This document shows, in pieces, positions 8,412 through 18,138 of a DNA stretch of 64,000 bases (position 1 is its first letter; every line of letters begins with the position of its first letter). The stretch is taken from contig NZ_CP108088.1 of the NCBI RefSeq assembly GCF_036192275.1, positions 1,860,001 to 1,924,000 of the forward strand, read 5' to 3'. Source of the DNA: Streptomyces sp. NBC_00250 (GTDB taxonomy: Bacteria > Actinomycetota > Actinomycetes > Streptomycetales > Streptomycetaceae). A model generated the notes under the pieces. The model was given only the letters and a program-made list of their open reading frames with translations, did no database searches and had not been told where the DNA came from. The position numbers and the translations under genes were made by a program.

Positions 8412-9553
8412 CGGGGGGTCTCCGTACCCGTGTCCCTCGTGCCCGGACGCTCCCCCAGCGTGCGGCCGAAGGCCAGCAGGCGCTCGTACTGGTCCGCGAG
8501 GGAGGCCGGTGGGGTGCCTTCCGGGTCCTTGAAGTAGAAGGCGAGGTCTTCCAGGGGGCCCGTGAGTCCCCTCTCGTGGGCGGCGGCGGTGAGGCGCGCC
8601 AGGTCGAGGACGAGGGGGGCGGCGAGGGCCGAGTCGCAGCCCTGCCAGAGGGTCTGGAGGATCATGCGGGTGCCGAGGAAGCCGTCGAAGGCGATGTGGT
8701 CCCAGGCGGTCTTCCACTCCCCCATCGCGGGGACGTCGTCGATGTGGACCTGGCCTTCGACGCCGGTGCCGAGGGTGTCGGTGAGGACGCGTTCCTTGCC
8801 GGCGTTCTTGGCGGCGGCGGCTGCCGGGTCGGCGAGGGCGGCTCCGTCGCCGCCGCCGAGGAGGTTGCTGCCGGACCAGGCGCGTACGGTCAGGGCGCGC
8901 TGGCGGAACATCGGGGCGAGGACGGCGCGGAGGAGGGTCTGGCCGGTCTTGCCGTCGCGGCCGGCGTGCGGCAGTCCGCTCGCGGCGAGCGGGGCGGCGA
9001 GGGCGGGGTGGCGCAGGCCCGTGGACGGGGTGAAGTTGACGTACGGGCAGCCTGCGCGGAGTGCGGCGGCGGCGTACAGGGTGCTGGGTGGGAGCCCGAC
9101 GCCCCCCGACGCCGGCTCCGTGGAGGCCACATTGACGACCACGACGCGGTCCAGGCCAATGCGTGCCCGGAAGTCCGTCAGGTCGTGGGTGAAGGCGGTG
9201 ACGAGTTGTTCGTCGGTGCGGGTGTCGCCGGGGGTGGGTCCGCCGGGGCGGATCTCGTGGTCGGCGGCTTCGAGTTCGCGGGTGACGGCGTGGTTGAGGC
9301 CGTACGGGAGGACTCCGGCGGTGGTGAGTTGTTCGGCTCGTTTGGGGAGCGGGCAGTCGGTGGTGTCGTGGCCGCCGAAGACGAGGTCGGCGAGTGGGGG
9401 CAGGCCGGCGTCGGCGAGTTCGGGGGTTTCGGTGGCCATGCCGGTGGGTGGGTGGAGTCCGGCGACGAGGGCGGCGCAGCCGGCCACGGTGGTGGTGGCG
9501 ACGGAGCCTCTCGCTCCGATGAGCCAGATTCCGGTGCGGGGTGCGGGGGTCAT
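8408..9553 (-). CDS. Inositol-3-phosphate synthase-like cyclase, first gene of the EBO operon
   Basis: A 381-residue protein of the myo-inositol-1-phosphate synthase family, which turns glucose 6-phosphate into an inositol phosphate through NAD-dependent oxidation, aldol closure and reduction. Seen are the dinucleotide motif IGARGSVATTT (residues 12-22), VVVNVASTEP, the NFTPSTG and GKTGQT segments, GSNLLGGGDG, and the C-terminal CDSALAAPLVLDL. The ATG at 9553 is preferred to one seven codons upstream because GGGAGG lies 8 nt before it. The gene begins the EBO operon just after a terminator and overlaps eboC by ATGA. It is distinct from the EboD (dehydroquinate synthase-like) cyclase and may fill that position; the product could be a different cyclitol. 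Confidence 0.86.
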   Translation of the reverse strand: MTPAPRTGIWLIGARGSVATTTVAGCAALVAGLHPPTGMATETPELADAGLPPLADLVFGGHDTTDCPLPKRAEQLTTAGVLPYGLNHAVTRELEAADHEIRPGGPTPGDTRTDEQLVTAFTHDLTDFRARIGLDRVVVVNVASTEPASGGVGLPPSTLYAAAALRAGCPYVNFTPSTGLRHPALAAPLAASGLPHAGRDGKTGQTLLRAVLAPMFRQRALTVRAWSGSNLLGGGDGAALADPAAAAAKNAGKERVLTDTLGTGVEGQVHIDDVPAMGEWKTAWDHIAFDGFLGTRMILQTLWQGCDSALAAPLVLDLARLTAAAHERGLTGPLEDLAFYFKDPEGTPPASLADQYERLLAFGRTLGERPGTRDTGTETPR

Positions 9554-9617
9554 GGCGTCGGCCTCCCTGCTCATCCGGGGAATGGGGGATCGAGGGGTTG
9601 GGGCTTCGGGGGGTGGT

Positions 9618-9657
9618 GACGGTGGGCGGGGGGTACGGCGCCGCCCCGCCCACCGTC
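9618..9657 (-). terminator. Strong hairpin separating the ThuA gene from the EBO operon
   Basis: A perfect 14-bp inverted repeat (GACGGTGGGCGGGG and complement) around a 12-nt loop, 16 bp after the stop codon of the large secreted protein. It indicates that the EBO operon has its own promoter between about 9554 and 9617, although no clear -10/-35 pair stands out there. Confidence 0.75.
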
Positions 9658-9673
9658 GGCTGGGGGACTTCCG

Positions 9674-12600
9674 TCAGGAGGTGGGGAGTTCCTTGAGGCG
9701 GATGTCGCGGAAGGCGGCCTGGTCGGCGGCTCCGTGGTTCTGGATGCCGATGTGGCCGCTGGTGAGGCTGCGGGCGGGGTCGGTGTTGGTGAAGTCGTTG
9801 ATCTTGAGGCCGTTGAGGAAGACCTGGAGGCGTTCGCCCTGGACGCGGATTTCGTAGGTGTTCCACTGGCCGGGCGGGCGGAGGGCCTGGTCGCGGGCCT
9901 TGAGGTTGGCGGACTTGAAGCCGTAGACGGCGCCGGTGGTGCGGTCGGCGGCGTCGGTGGCGTCGATCTGGATCTCGTAGCCGTTGTTCACGGCGGACCA
10001 GGGGTCGTCGGAGGCGGGGAAGCCGACGAAGATGCCGGAGTTGGAGTCTCCGGTGAGTTTCCAGTCGAGGGTGAGGGAGTAGGAGCGGAGTTCCTTGGCC
10101 TGGTACCAGAGCATGCCCATGCCGCCGGTGGAGTGGAGTTCGCGGTCGGTGATGTCGAAGCCGCCGGGTCCGGCCTGCTTCCAGCCTTCGTGGGTCTCGC
10201 CGTTGAAGAGGTCGCGGTAGCCGGTCTGGGGTCGGCAGTCGGCCTTGACCTGGCCGGTGGCGTAGCGGAGGCCGCCCAGCAGGTGTTGGCGGAAGGCGGG
10301 TTCGGTGTACGACTCCTTGGTGTGGCCGCCTCCGGTGTAGAAGGAGCGGCCGCCGCCGTAGGTCTGGCACCAGGCGATGGGGTGGTCGCCCTTCATGGTG
10401 CCGCCCTGGTAGGTGGTCTCGTCGAGGGTGGCGAGGACGCGGGCCTGGTCGCGGGGGTTGGTGCGGTAGTTGTACCACTCGTCGGTGCGCTGCCAGGGCC
10501 CGTCGAGGTGGGCGGTGGCGGGGTGGTTGTGGTCTTCGGCGCGGACGGTGGCGGGCTGGATCTGGGGGTGGGACTGGAAGTAGGCGCCGACGAGTCCGCC
10601 GTAGAAGCTCCAGTCGTATTCGGTGTCGGCCGCGGCGTGGATGCCCATGTAGCCGCCGCCGGTGGAGACGTAGTTCTCGAAGGCCTTCTGTTGGTCGGTG
10701 TCGAGGACGTCGCCGGTGGTGGAGAGGAAGACGACGGCGTCGTAGCGGGCGAGGTTGTTGGTGGTGAACTGGCGGGGTTCTTCGGTGCTGTCGATGACGA
10801 TGTCGCTGGTGGCGCCGAGTTCCTTGAGGGCGGTGATGCCGGTGCCGATGGAGTCGTGGCGGAAGCCGGCGGTCTTGGAGAAGACCAGGACGCGCTTGGC
10901 GTTGCGGTTCACCGGGGCGCTGGAGAACGTGAAGTCGTCGAGGTCGTAGAGGGCGCCGGTGCCGCCCTTGAAGACGAGGAAGAGTTCGGTGGTCTTGCGG
11001 GGCAGGTTCCGCAGGGGTACGTCGATGTCCTGGAAGGTCTCCCAGCCGCCGGTGACGGGGACGGGTGCGGAGCCGTGGAGGGGGCCGGTGGGTGAGCCGG
11101 TGCGGACTTCGAGGAAGCCGCCGTTGCCGCCGGAGGAGATGCGGGCGGTGAGTTTGGTGGCTCCGGTGACGTTGTAGGGCTTGAAGGAGATCCAGTCGCC
11201 GTTGTCGATGTCGCCGACGGTGCGTCCGCCGTTGGCCTGGGTCTTGTCGAAGAGGTTGACGCCGTTCTGGGCGTCGAAGTGTTCGGCCTGGCGGTGGCGG
11301 GGCTGGAGTTTGGCCTGGTCGTTGCCGGTGAGGGCGGCCTGGCCGCCGGCTCCGCCGTCGGTGTATTCGGCGTTGAAGACGGCGAAGATGTTGGCGTCGT
11401 CGTCGTGTCCGCCGTCGGCGGAGGTCTTGATGGTTCCGGTGCAGCCGTTGGCGGTGGTGACGGGGTGGCCGTGGCTGTCGTGGCCGAGGACGTAGGTGAC
11501 CTTGACCTTGGCGCAGTCGATGGTGCCGTCTTCGGGGTCGGTGACCTGGACCTTGAAGGGGATGTCGTCGCCGAAGGAGAAGAGGGCTCCTTCTGCGGGG
11601 AGTTCGAGGGTGACCTTGGGTGCGGTGTTGCCGACGACGATGTGGACGGAGGCGGAGCCGGTGCGGCCGCTCGCGTCCTTCGCGGTCACGGTCGCCGTGT
11701 AGGTGCCGTTCTTGCGGTACGTGTAGGTGGGGTTGGCGGCCGTGGACGTTCCGCCGTCGCCGAAGTCCCAGGTGTAGGTGAGGGCGTCACCGTCGCCGTC
11801 GGTGGTGCCGGCGGAGGAGAGGGCGACCTTCAGCGGGGCGGTGCCGGAGGTCTTGTTCACGCTGGCCTCGGCGACCGGGGAGCGTCCGCCGGTGGCGTTC
11901 TCGATGCGGTAGAGGCCGGAGTTGTGGTCGCCGCCGAACCAGGCGGTGCCGTAGTCGAGGACGTAGAGGGCTCCGTCGGGGCCGAAGGCCATGTCCATGA
12001 TCTGGGTGCCGGTCCAGGGGACGTCGCTGATGGAGGCGACGGTGCCGTTGGTGTCCTGGTCGATGCGCTTGATCCAGCGGCGGCCGAATTCGCCGGCGAA
12101 GAAGTCGCCGTCGTACGCCTCGGGGAACTTCACCGGGGAGGTGTTGGCGGGGTCGTAGCGGTAGACGGGGCCGCCCATGGGTGATTCGGAGCCGGTGCCG
12201 AACTCGGGTACGGAGCCTCCGTTGTAGGGGATCCAGGCGGGTTCGGCGGGCGGGAGGTCGACGAGTCCGGTGTTGTGCGGGGAGTCGTTCTTGAGGGCTC
12301 CGCAGTCGTAGGTGGCGCCGGAGGTCTTGGTGGCGAAGTCGTAGTCGACGTAGGGGTCGTTGTCGCCGGTGCAGAAGGGCCAGCCGAAGTTTCCGGGCTT
12401 GGTGACGCGGGCGAATTCGACCTGTCCGGCGGGGCCGCGCTTCGGGTCGGCGGCGCCGGCGTCGGGGCCGTAGTCGCCGACGTAGAGGATGCCGGTGGTC
12501 TTGTCGACGCTGAAGCGGAAGGGGTTGCGGAAGCCCATGGCGTAGATCTCGGGCCGGGTCTTGGCGGTGCCGGGGGCGAAGAGGTTGCCTTCGGGGACGG

Positions 12601-13369
12601 TGTAGGTGCCGTCGTCGGCGACCTTGATGCGGAGGATCTTGCCGCGGAGGTCGTTGGTGTTGCCGGAGGTGCGGCGGGCGTCGAAGGCGGGGTTGCGGTC
12701 GGGGCGTTCGTCGATGGGGGTGTAGCCGTCGGAGGCGAAGGGGTTGGAGTCGTCGCCGGTCGACAGGTAGAGGTTGCCCTGGGCGTCGAAGTCGATGTCT
12801 CCGCCGACGTGGCAGCAGATGCCGCGGGTGGCGGGGATGTCGATGACCTTCTTCTCGCTGGCGTTGTCGAGGGTGCCGTCGGCTTTCAGGGTGAAGCGGG
12901 AGAGGCGGTTGACGCCGTCGTACTTCGCGAAGTCGGCGGCGGTGCCGCTCTCGGGGGCGTCGCCTGCGGGGGTGTCGAGGGGTGGGGCGTAGTAGAGGTA
13001 GATGGCCTTGTTCTGGGCGAAGTTCGGGTCGAGGCCGACGCCTTGGAGGCCTTCCTCGTCGTGGGAGTAGACGGGGACGGTGCCGATGACGGTGGTGTTG
13101 CCGGCGGCGTCGGTGCGGCGGAGTTCGCCGTTGCGGGAGGTGTGGAGGACGCTGCGGTCCGGGAGTACGGCGAGGGACATGGGTTCGCCGACTTCTTCGC
13201 CGCCCTTGGCGAGGGTGATCTGCTGGAACTCTTCGGCGGCGGCGGTTGCGGCGGCGGTTGCGGCGGGGGTTTCCGGTTCGGCGGCGAGGCTCTGGGGTGC
13301 GCCGAGGGCGAGCAGTCCGATGGTGAGCAGGGCGAGCGACTTCCTGGCTCGGAGTCGTTGTCTGTGCAC
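9674..13369 (-). CDS. Secreted multidomain sugar dehydrogenase/PKD/CBM6/ThuA/DUF1080 protein
   Basis: A 1231-residue exported protein. After a Sec signal peptide (about 29 residues) there are, in order: a PQQ sugar dehydrogenase-like six-bladed propeller (about 45-490; GDIDFDAQGNLYLSTGDDSN, YGPDAG); a PKD domain (about 500-580; WDFGDGGTS); a beta domain (about 585-685); a CBM6-like module (about 690-820; QAEHFD, NGDWISF); a ThuA trehalose-utilisation domain (about 830-1045; VLVFSKTAGFRHDS, MGIHAAADTEY); and a DUF1080/3-keto-disaccharide hydrolase domain (about 1050-1230; LFNGETHEGWK). The GTG start has GGAGG 7 nt upstream. The domain set suggests oxidation and breakdown of an extracellular sugar, consistent with the neighbouring importer, isomerase and oxidoreductase. 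It is terminated separately from the EBO genes. Confidence 0.9.
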   Translation of the reverse strand: MHRQRLRARKSLALLTIGLLALGAPQSLAAEPETPAATAAATAAAEEFQQITLAKGGEEVGEPMSLAVLPDRSVLHTSRNGELRRTDAAGNTTVIGTVPVYSHDEEGLQGVGLDPNFAQNKAIYLYYAPPLDTPAGDAPESGTAADFAKYDGVNRLSRFTLKADGTLDNASEKKVIDIPATRGICCHVGGDIDFDAQGNLYLSTGDDSNPFASDGYTPIDERPDRNPAFDARRTSGNTNDLRGKILRIKVADDGTYTVPEGNLFAPGTAKTRPEIYAMGFRNPFRFSVDKTTGILYVGDYGPDAGAADPKRGPAGQVEFARVTKPGNFGWPFCTGDNDPYVDYDFATKTSGATYDCGALKNDSPHNTGLVDLPPAEPAWIPYNGGSVPEFGTGSESPMGGPVYRYDPANTSPVKFPEAYDGDFFAGEFGRRWIKRIDQDTNGTVASISDVPWTGTQIMDMAFGPDGALYVLDYGTAWFGGDHNSGLYRIENATGGRSPVAEASVNKTSGTAPLKVALSSAGTTDGDGDALTYTWDFGDGGTSTAANPTYTYRKNGTYTATVTAKDASGRTGSASVHIVVGNTAPKVTLELPAEGALFSFGDDIPFKVQVTDPEDGTIDCAKVKVTYVLGHDSHGHPVTTANGCTGTIKTSADGGHDDDANIFAVFNAEYTDGGAGGQAALTGNDQAKLQPRHRQAEHFDAQNGVNLFDKTQANGGRTVGDIDNGDWISFKPYNVTGATKLTARISSGGNGGFLEVRTGSPTGPLHGSAPVPVTGGWETFQDIDVPLRNLPRKTTELFLVFKGGTGALYDLDDFTFSSAPVNRNAKRVLVFSKTAGFRHDSIGTGITALKELGATSDIVIDSTEEPRQFTTNNLARYDAVVFLSTTGDVLDTDQQKAFENYVSTGGGYMGIHAAADTEYDWSFYGGLVGAYFQSHPQIQPATVRAEDHNHPATAHLDGPWQRTDEWYNYRTNPRDQARVLATLDETTYQGGTMKGDHPIAWCQTYGGGRSFYTGGGHTKESYTEPAFRQHLLGGLRYATGQVKADCRPQTGYRDLFNGETHEGWKQAGPGGFDITDRELHSTGGMGMLWYQAKELRSYSLTLDWKLTGDSNSGIFVGFPASDDPWSAVNNGYEIQIDATDAADRTTGAVYGFKSANLKARDQALRPPGQWNTYEIRVQGERLQVFLNGLKINDFTNTDPARSLTSGHIGIQNHGAADQAAFRDIRLKELPTS

Positions 13370-13439
13370 GGGTGTCCTCCGGAGTCGGGCCGGGTGTGCG
13401 GGTTGTCCGGGGACCGGCGTGCGCCGTCACGCTGGTCGC

Positions 13440-13491
13440 GTCATGCGGTTACGTCATGCGGTCACGTCACGCAGTTACGTCATGTACACAT
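13440..13491. repeat. Tandem 13-bp repeats upstream of the ThuA gene
   Basis: Three adjacent 13-mers, GTCATGCGGTTAC, GTCATGCGGTCAC and GTCACGCAGTTAC, followed by a decayed fourth copy beginning GTCATGTACAC. They lie 70-120 bp before the start codon of the secreted multidomain protein, and on the minus strand a possible -10 (TACGGT, near 13498-13503) lies just upstream. Their position suits a repeated operator, but a simple tandem duplication is also possible. Confidence 0.7.
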
Positions 13492-13596
13492 CAGGGACCG
13501 TAGTCGGGTTCGTCCACCGCGGAAAGCCCTTGCGCACCAGTGCGGTCGAACTTTTCCCATCGAGAGGACAAAGGCTCTCGCGGGCAGCGCGGACCG

Positions 13597-13622
13597 GCCC
13601 GGCGGCGTCACCGCGGCCGGGC
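13597..13622 (-). terminator. Probable terminator after the sugar ABC operon
   Basis: A 7-bp GC stem (GCCCGGC with GCCGGGC) around a 12-nt loop, 20 bp after the stop of the isomerase gene. A smaller hairpin (CGAGAG with CTCTCG, 13561-13580) follows. Neither has a U-tract, as is usual in Streptomyces. Confidence 0.45.
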
Positions 13623-13641
13623 GCGGACCTGCGCGTTCACC

Positions 13642-14646
<1,005 letters not shown>

Positions 14647-14659
14647 GGTCGGGCGCCTC

Positions 14660-15928
14660 CTAGCTCGGTACGCGGGAAGGAGAGGGAGAAGGGACGGGAG
14701 CGGTGACGGCGGTGGGGACCGGGGTCGCCACCGGGGTGTAGACGGCGTTGCCGCGGGCGCTCTCCTCCACGGCGGCCAGGACCCGCTGGACCTGGAGGCC
14801 GTCGGCGAAGGAGGGTGCCGGAGCGATGCCGCTCGCGACGGCCTGGACCAGGTCGCGGGCCTGGTGGGCGAAGGTGTGCTCGTAGCCGAGCGCGTGACCG
14901 GGCGGCCACCAGCCCTCCAGGTACGGGTGGTCGGGCTCGGTCACGAGGATGCGGCGGAAGCCCGCCGAGACGGCCGGTTCGGTGTGGTCGTGGAAGGACA
15001 GTTCGTTGAGCCGCTCAAGGTCGAAGGCGAGCGAGCCGCGCTCCCCGTTGATCTCCAGTCGGAGCGCGTTCTTGCGGCCCGCGGCCATCCGGGTGGCCTC
15101 GAAGGAGGCGAGTGCGCCGGAGGCGAGCCGCCCGGTGAACACGGCCGCGTCGTCGACCGTGACCTGTCCGTACGCCTCCGATCCCGCTCCCCCGCCGAGT
15201 CCGCCGGCGCCGGTGCCGGTGCCGGTGAGCAGGGGACGCTTCCGTACGAAGGTCTCGGTGAGCGCCGACACTCCGACGAGCGGCTCCCCCGCGAGGTACT
15301 GGGCGAGGTCGACGGCGTGCGCGCCCAGGTCTCCGAGGGCGCCGGAGCCGGCGTGTTCGCGTTCCAGGCGCCAGGTCAGCGGGAACGCGGGGTCGACGAG
15401 CCAGTCCTGGAGGTAGGTGACGCGGACGTGCCGCAGGGTGCCGAGCCGCCCGTCCGCGACGAGCTGCCGTGCGTAGGAAAGGGCGGGCACCCGGCGGTAG
15501 TTGAAGCCGACCATGGCGATCTGTCCGCGGGCCGCGGCCGCCTCGGCGGCCGCGGCCATCGTCTCGGCCTCGGCGACCGAGTTGGCGAGCGGCTTCTCGC
15601 ACAGCACGTGTTTGCCGGCCTCCAGGGCGGCGACGGCGATCTCCGCATGGCTGTCGCCGGGGGTGCAGACATCGACGAGCTGGACGTCGTCGCGGGCGAT
15701 CAGGGCGCGCCAGTCGGTTTCGGCGGCGGCCCAGCCGTGCCGTCGGGCGGCGGCCCGGACGGCGGCTGCGTCACGGCCCGCGACGGCGGCGAGGACGGGT
15801 CGCAGCGGCAGGTCGAAGACGCGGCCGGCGGTGCGCCAGCCCTGGGAGTGGGCGGCTCCCATGAACGCGTAGCCGACCATGCCGATGCCGAGCGTCGGCG
15901 GTGCGGCCCCGCTCTCCGTCTGTTCCAT
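14660..15928 (-). CDS. Gfo/Idh/MocA family NAD(P)-dependent oxidoreductase
   Basis: A 422-residue oxidoreductase. The N-terminal Rossmann fold has GMVGYAFMG, and the family motif EKPLANS near residue 105 supplies the conserved catalytic-region Lys. The C-terminal Gfo/Idh substrate domain contains [12 protein letters not shown] with the conserved Asp/His region. The last 25 residues are a Pro/Val/Thr/Ser-rich tail. The start is set at the ATG at 15928 because GGAGG lies 7 nt upstream; an ATG six codons earlier has no such site. It sits between a sugar binding protein and an isomerase, so it probably oxidises or reduces the imported sugar or cyclitol. Confidence 0.9.
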   Translation of the reverse strand: MEQTESGAAPPTLGIGMVGYAFMGAAHSQGWRTAGRVFDLPLRPVLAAVAGRDAAAVRAAARRHGWAAAETDWRALIARDDVQLVDVCTPGDSHAEIAVAALEAGKHVLCEKPLANSVAEAETMAAAAEAAAARGQIAMVGFNYRRVPALSYARQLVADGRLGTLRHVRVTYLQDWLVDPAFPLTWRLEREHAGSGALGDLGAHAVDLAQYLAGEPLVGVSALTETFVRKRPLLTGTGTGAGGLGGGAGSEAYGQVTVDDAAVFTGRLASGALASFEATRMAAGRKNALRLEINGERGSLAFDLERLNELSFHDHTEPAVSAGFRRILVTEPDHPYLEGWWPPGHALGYEHTFAHQARDLVQAVASGIAPAPSFADGLQVQRVLAAVEESARGNAVYTPVATPVPTAVTAPVPSPSPSRVPS

Positions 15929-16025
15929 ACGGTTCCTCCGTTTCATGGTGCGGCGAGGTGCTGCTCCCCGGGGGCGGTCGGGCCGCCGGGGGCCGGTCCG
16001 GTCGGACCGCCCGGGTTCGGGCCGG

Positions 16026-17063
16026 TCAGCTGAAGCCGGTGGGCAGGTACTCGTCGACGTTCTCCTTGGTGACGACGGCCGAGTAGAGGGTGATCGAGGC
16101 GGGGATCTCCAGCTCGGACATGCCGCCGATCCCCTTCTTCTGGCCGAGGGCGCGGGCGAGGTCGATCGCGGAGGCGGCCATGGTCGGCGGGTAGAGGACG
16201 GTGGCCTTGAGGACGCCGGTGTCGGCCTTGATGGCGTCCATGGCGGCCTTGGCGCCCGCGCCGCCGACCATCAGGAAGTCCTTGCGGCCGGCCTGGGCGA
16301 CGGCCCGCAGCGCACCGACGCCCTGGTCGTCGTCGTGGTTCCAGAGGGCGTCGAACTTGGGCTGGGCCTGTAGGAGTTGGGCCATCTTGGCCTGGCCGGA
16401 CTCGACGGTGAAGTCGGCGGCCTGGCGGGCGACCTTGCGGATGTTGGGGTAGTTCTTCAGGGCGTCGTCGAAGCCCTGGGTGCGCTGCTTGGTGAGTTCG
16501 AGGCTGTCCATGCCGGCGAGTTCGACGACGGTGGCGTCGGGCTTGTCCTTGAGCTGTTCGCCGATGTAGTTGCCGGCGTTGAGGCCCATGCCGTAGTTGT
16601 CGCCGCCGATCCAGCAGCGGTAGGCCTGCGGGGAGGCGAAGATCCGGTCGAGGTTGATGACGGGAATGCCTGCCTTCATGGCCTGGAGGCCGATCTGGGT
16701 GAGGGCCTTGCCGTCGGCGGGGAGGATGACGAGGACGTCGACCTTCTTGTTGATGAGGGTCTGGACCTGGCCGATCTGGGTGGCGGTGTCGTTGGAGCCC
16801 TCGGTGATCTCCAGGGTGACGTCGGAGTACTTCTTGGCGCGTCGTTCGGCGTTGTCGTTGATGGCGTTGAGCCAGCCGTGGTCGGCCTGCGGGCCGGCGA
16901 AGCCGATGGTGACAGGGGTGCCGGGCTTGTCGTCGACGGCGGGCCCCGCGCTCGCGACGGGTGCCTGGTTCTTGGGCTCGTTGCTGGTGCAGGCGGTCAG
17001 CAGGGCGCCGGCGGAGACGGCCGCGCCGCCGAAGAGGAGGTGTCTGCGGCTGGTTTCGGGCAT
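16026..17063 (-). CDS. Sugar ABC transporter substrate-binding lipoprotein
   Basis: A 345-residue periplasmic-binding-protein-like lipoprotein of the ribose/galactose type (Peripla_BP_4). It has a Tat-like SRRHLLFGG start and a lipobox (LLTAC) near residue 25. Barrel segments such as IGFAGPQADHGWLNAI, VDVLVILPADGKAL, GIPVINLDR and DALWNHDDDQG are typical of the family. It belongs with the permease and ATPase upstream (73-bp gap). The residues around the ligand differ among relatives, so the sugar cannot be named. Confidence 0.93.
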   Translation of the reverse strand: MPETSRRHLLFGGAAVSAGALLTACTSNEPKNQAPVASAGPAVDDKPGTPVTIGFAGPQADHGWLNAINDNAERRAKKYSDVTLEITEGSNDTATQIGQVQTLINKKVDVLVILPADGKALTQIGLQAMKAGIPVINLDRIFASPQAYRCWIGGDNYGMGLNAGNYIGEQLKDKPDATVVELAGMDSLELTKQRTQGFDDALKNYPNIRKVARQAADFTVESGQAKMAQLLQAQPKFDALWNHDDDQGVGALRAVAQAGRKDFLMVGGAGAKAAMDAIKADTGVLKATVLYPPTMAASAIDLARALGQKKGIGGMSELEIPASITLYSAVVTKENVDEYLPTGFS

Positions 17064-17136
17064 GGCGGTGGATCCCTTCCGAGGGGGTGGTGGTGAAGGG
17101 GTGGTGGTGAGGCGGGTTCCGGACGGGGGTGTCCGG

Positions 17137-18138
17137 TCAGCCGTCGCCGTCGCGGACGGTGCGGCGCTGGACCAGGACGGCGGCGACGATGATCGCGCCC
17201 TTGGCGATCTGCTGGACGTCGCTCTGCAGGTTGTTGAGCGCGAAGATGTTGGTGATGGTCGTGAAGACGAGGACGCCGAGGACGGAGCCGACGATGGTGC
17301 CCCGGCCGCCGCTGAGGAGGGTGCCGCCGATGATGGCGGCGGCGATGGCGTCGAGCTCGTACAGATTGCCGTTGGTGTTCTGGCCGGAGCCGGCGAGGAC
17401 GACGAGCAGGAACGCGGCGATGCCGCAGCACAGTCCGGAGAGCAGATAGAGGAAGAGCCGCTGGCGGCGTACGTCGATGCCGGCGAGGCGTGCGGCCTCC
17501 GGGTTGCCGCCGACGGCGATCGTGCGTCGCCCGAAGGTGGTCCGGTTGAGCAGCAGCCATCCGGCGACGGTGACGGCCGCGAAGACGAGGACGAGCGGCG
17601 GGATGCCCAGGACGTAGGCGTCGGGGACGCCGAGGTCGAGGACGGAGGGGACGGTGACGATCTGCGTCTTCCCGTCGGTGATCTGCAGGGCGAGACCGCG
17701 GGCCGAGGCCAGCATGGCCAGGGTCGCGATGAACGGGACCATGCCGCCGTACGCGACGAGGACGCCGTTCACGATGCCGCAGCCGAGGCCGACGGCGACC
17801 GCGGTGAAGAGGATGCCGGCGAAGCCGAACTCCTGGGTGGCGAGGGTGGTGGCCCAGACGGAGGCGAGGGCGACGATCGCGCCGACGGACAGGTCGATGC
17901 CTCCGCTGGTGATGACGAAGGTCATGCCGACGGTGACGACACCGATCACGGACGCCTGCGTCAGGACGAGTTGGAGGTTGGAGGTGGCGAGGAACTCGGC
18001 GGGCCGGGTGAGGCCGCCGACGGCGATGAGTACGGCGAGCACGCCGAGAAGCGACAGGTTGCGTACGTCGGCCCGGAGGCCGAGGGTGCGCCAACGTCCC
18101 TCCTGGGGCGGCGCCTTGGCCGGGGTGGTGAGCGTCAT
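17137..18138 (-). CDS. Ribose-type sugar ABC transporter permease
   Basis: A 333-residue integral membrane protein with about eight to ten hydrophobic helices, of the RbsC/XylH family. Seen are GMTFVITSGGIDLSVGAIVAL near the middle, AYGGMVPFIATLAML, and the C-terminal GGTLLSGGRGTIVGSVLG block that contacts the ATPase. Its start overlaps the ATPase stop by ATGA, so the two are translationally coupled. It forms the import channel for the sugar bound by the downstream lipoprotein. Confidence 0.95.
   Translation of the reverse strand: MTLTTPAKAPPQEGRWRTLGLRADVRNLSLLGVLAVLIAVGGLTRPAEFLATSNLQLVLTQASVIGVVTVGMTFVITSGGIDLSVGAIVALASVWATTLATQEFGFAGILFTAVAVGLGCGIVNGVLVAYGGMVPFIATLAMLASARGLALQITDGKTQIVTVPSVLDLGVPDAYVLGIPPLVLVFAAVTVAGWLLLNRTTFGRRTIAVGGNPEAARLAGIDVRRQRLFLYLLSGLCCGIAAFLLVVLAGSGQNTNGNLYELDAIAAAIIGGTLLSGGRGTIVGSVLGVLVFTTITNIFALNNLQSDVQQIAKGAIIVAAVLVQRRTVRDGDG

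Noticed and set aside
7377..10478. A frame extending EboC far upstream to over 1000 residues
   Set aside because: It crosses the cyclase gene and the 9618-9657 terminator. The ATG at 8411 with ATGA overlap gives the normal UbiA length.
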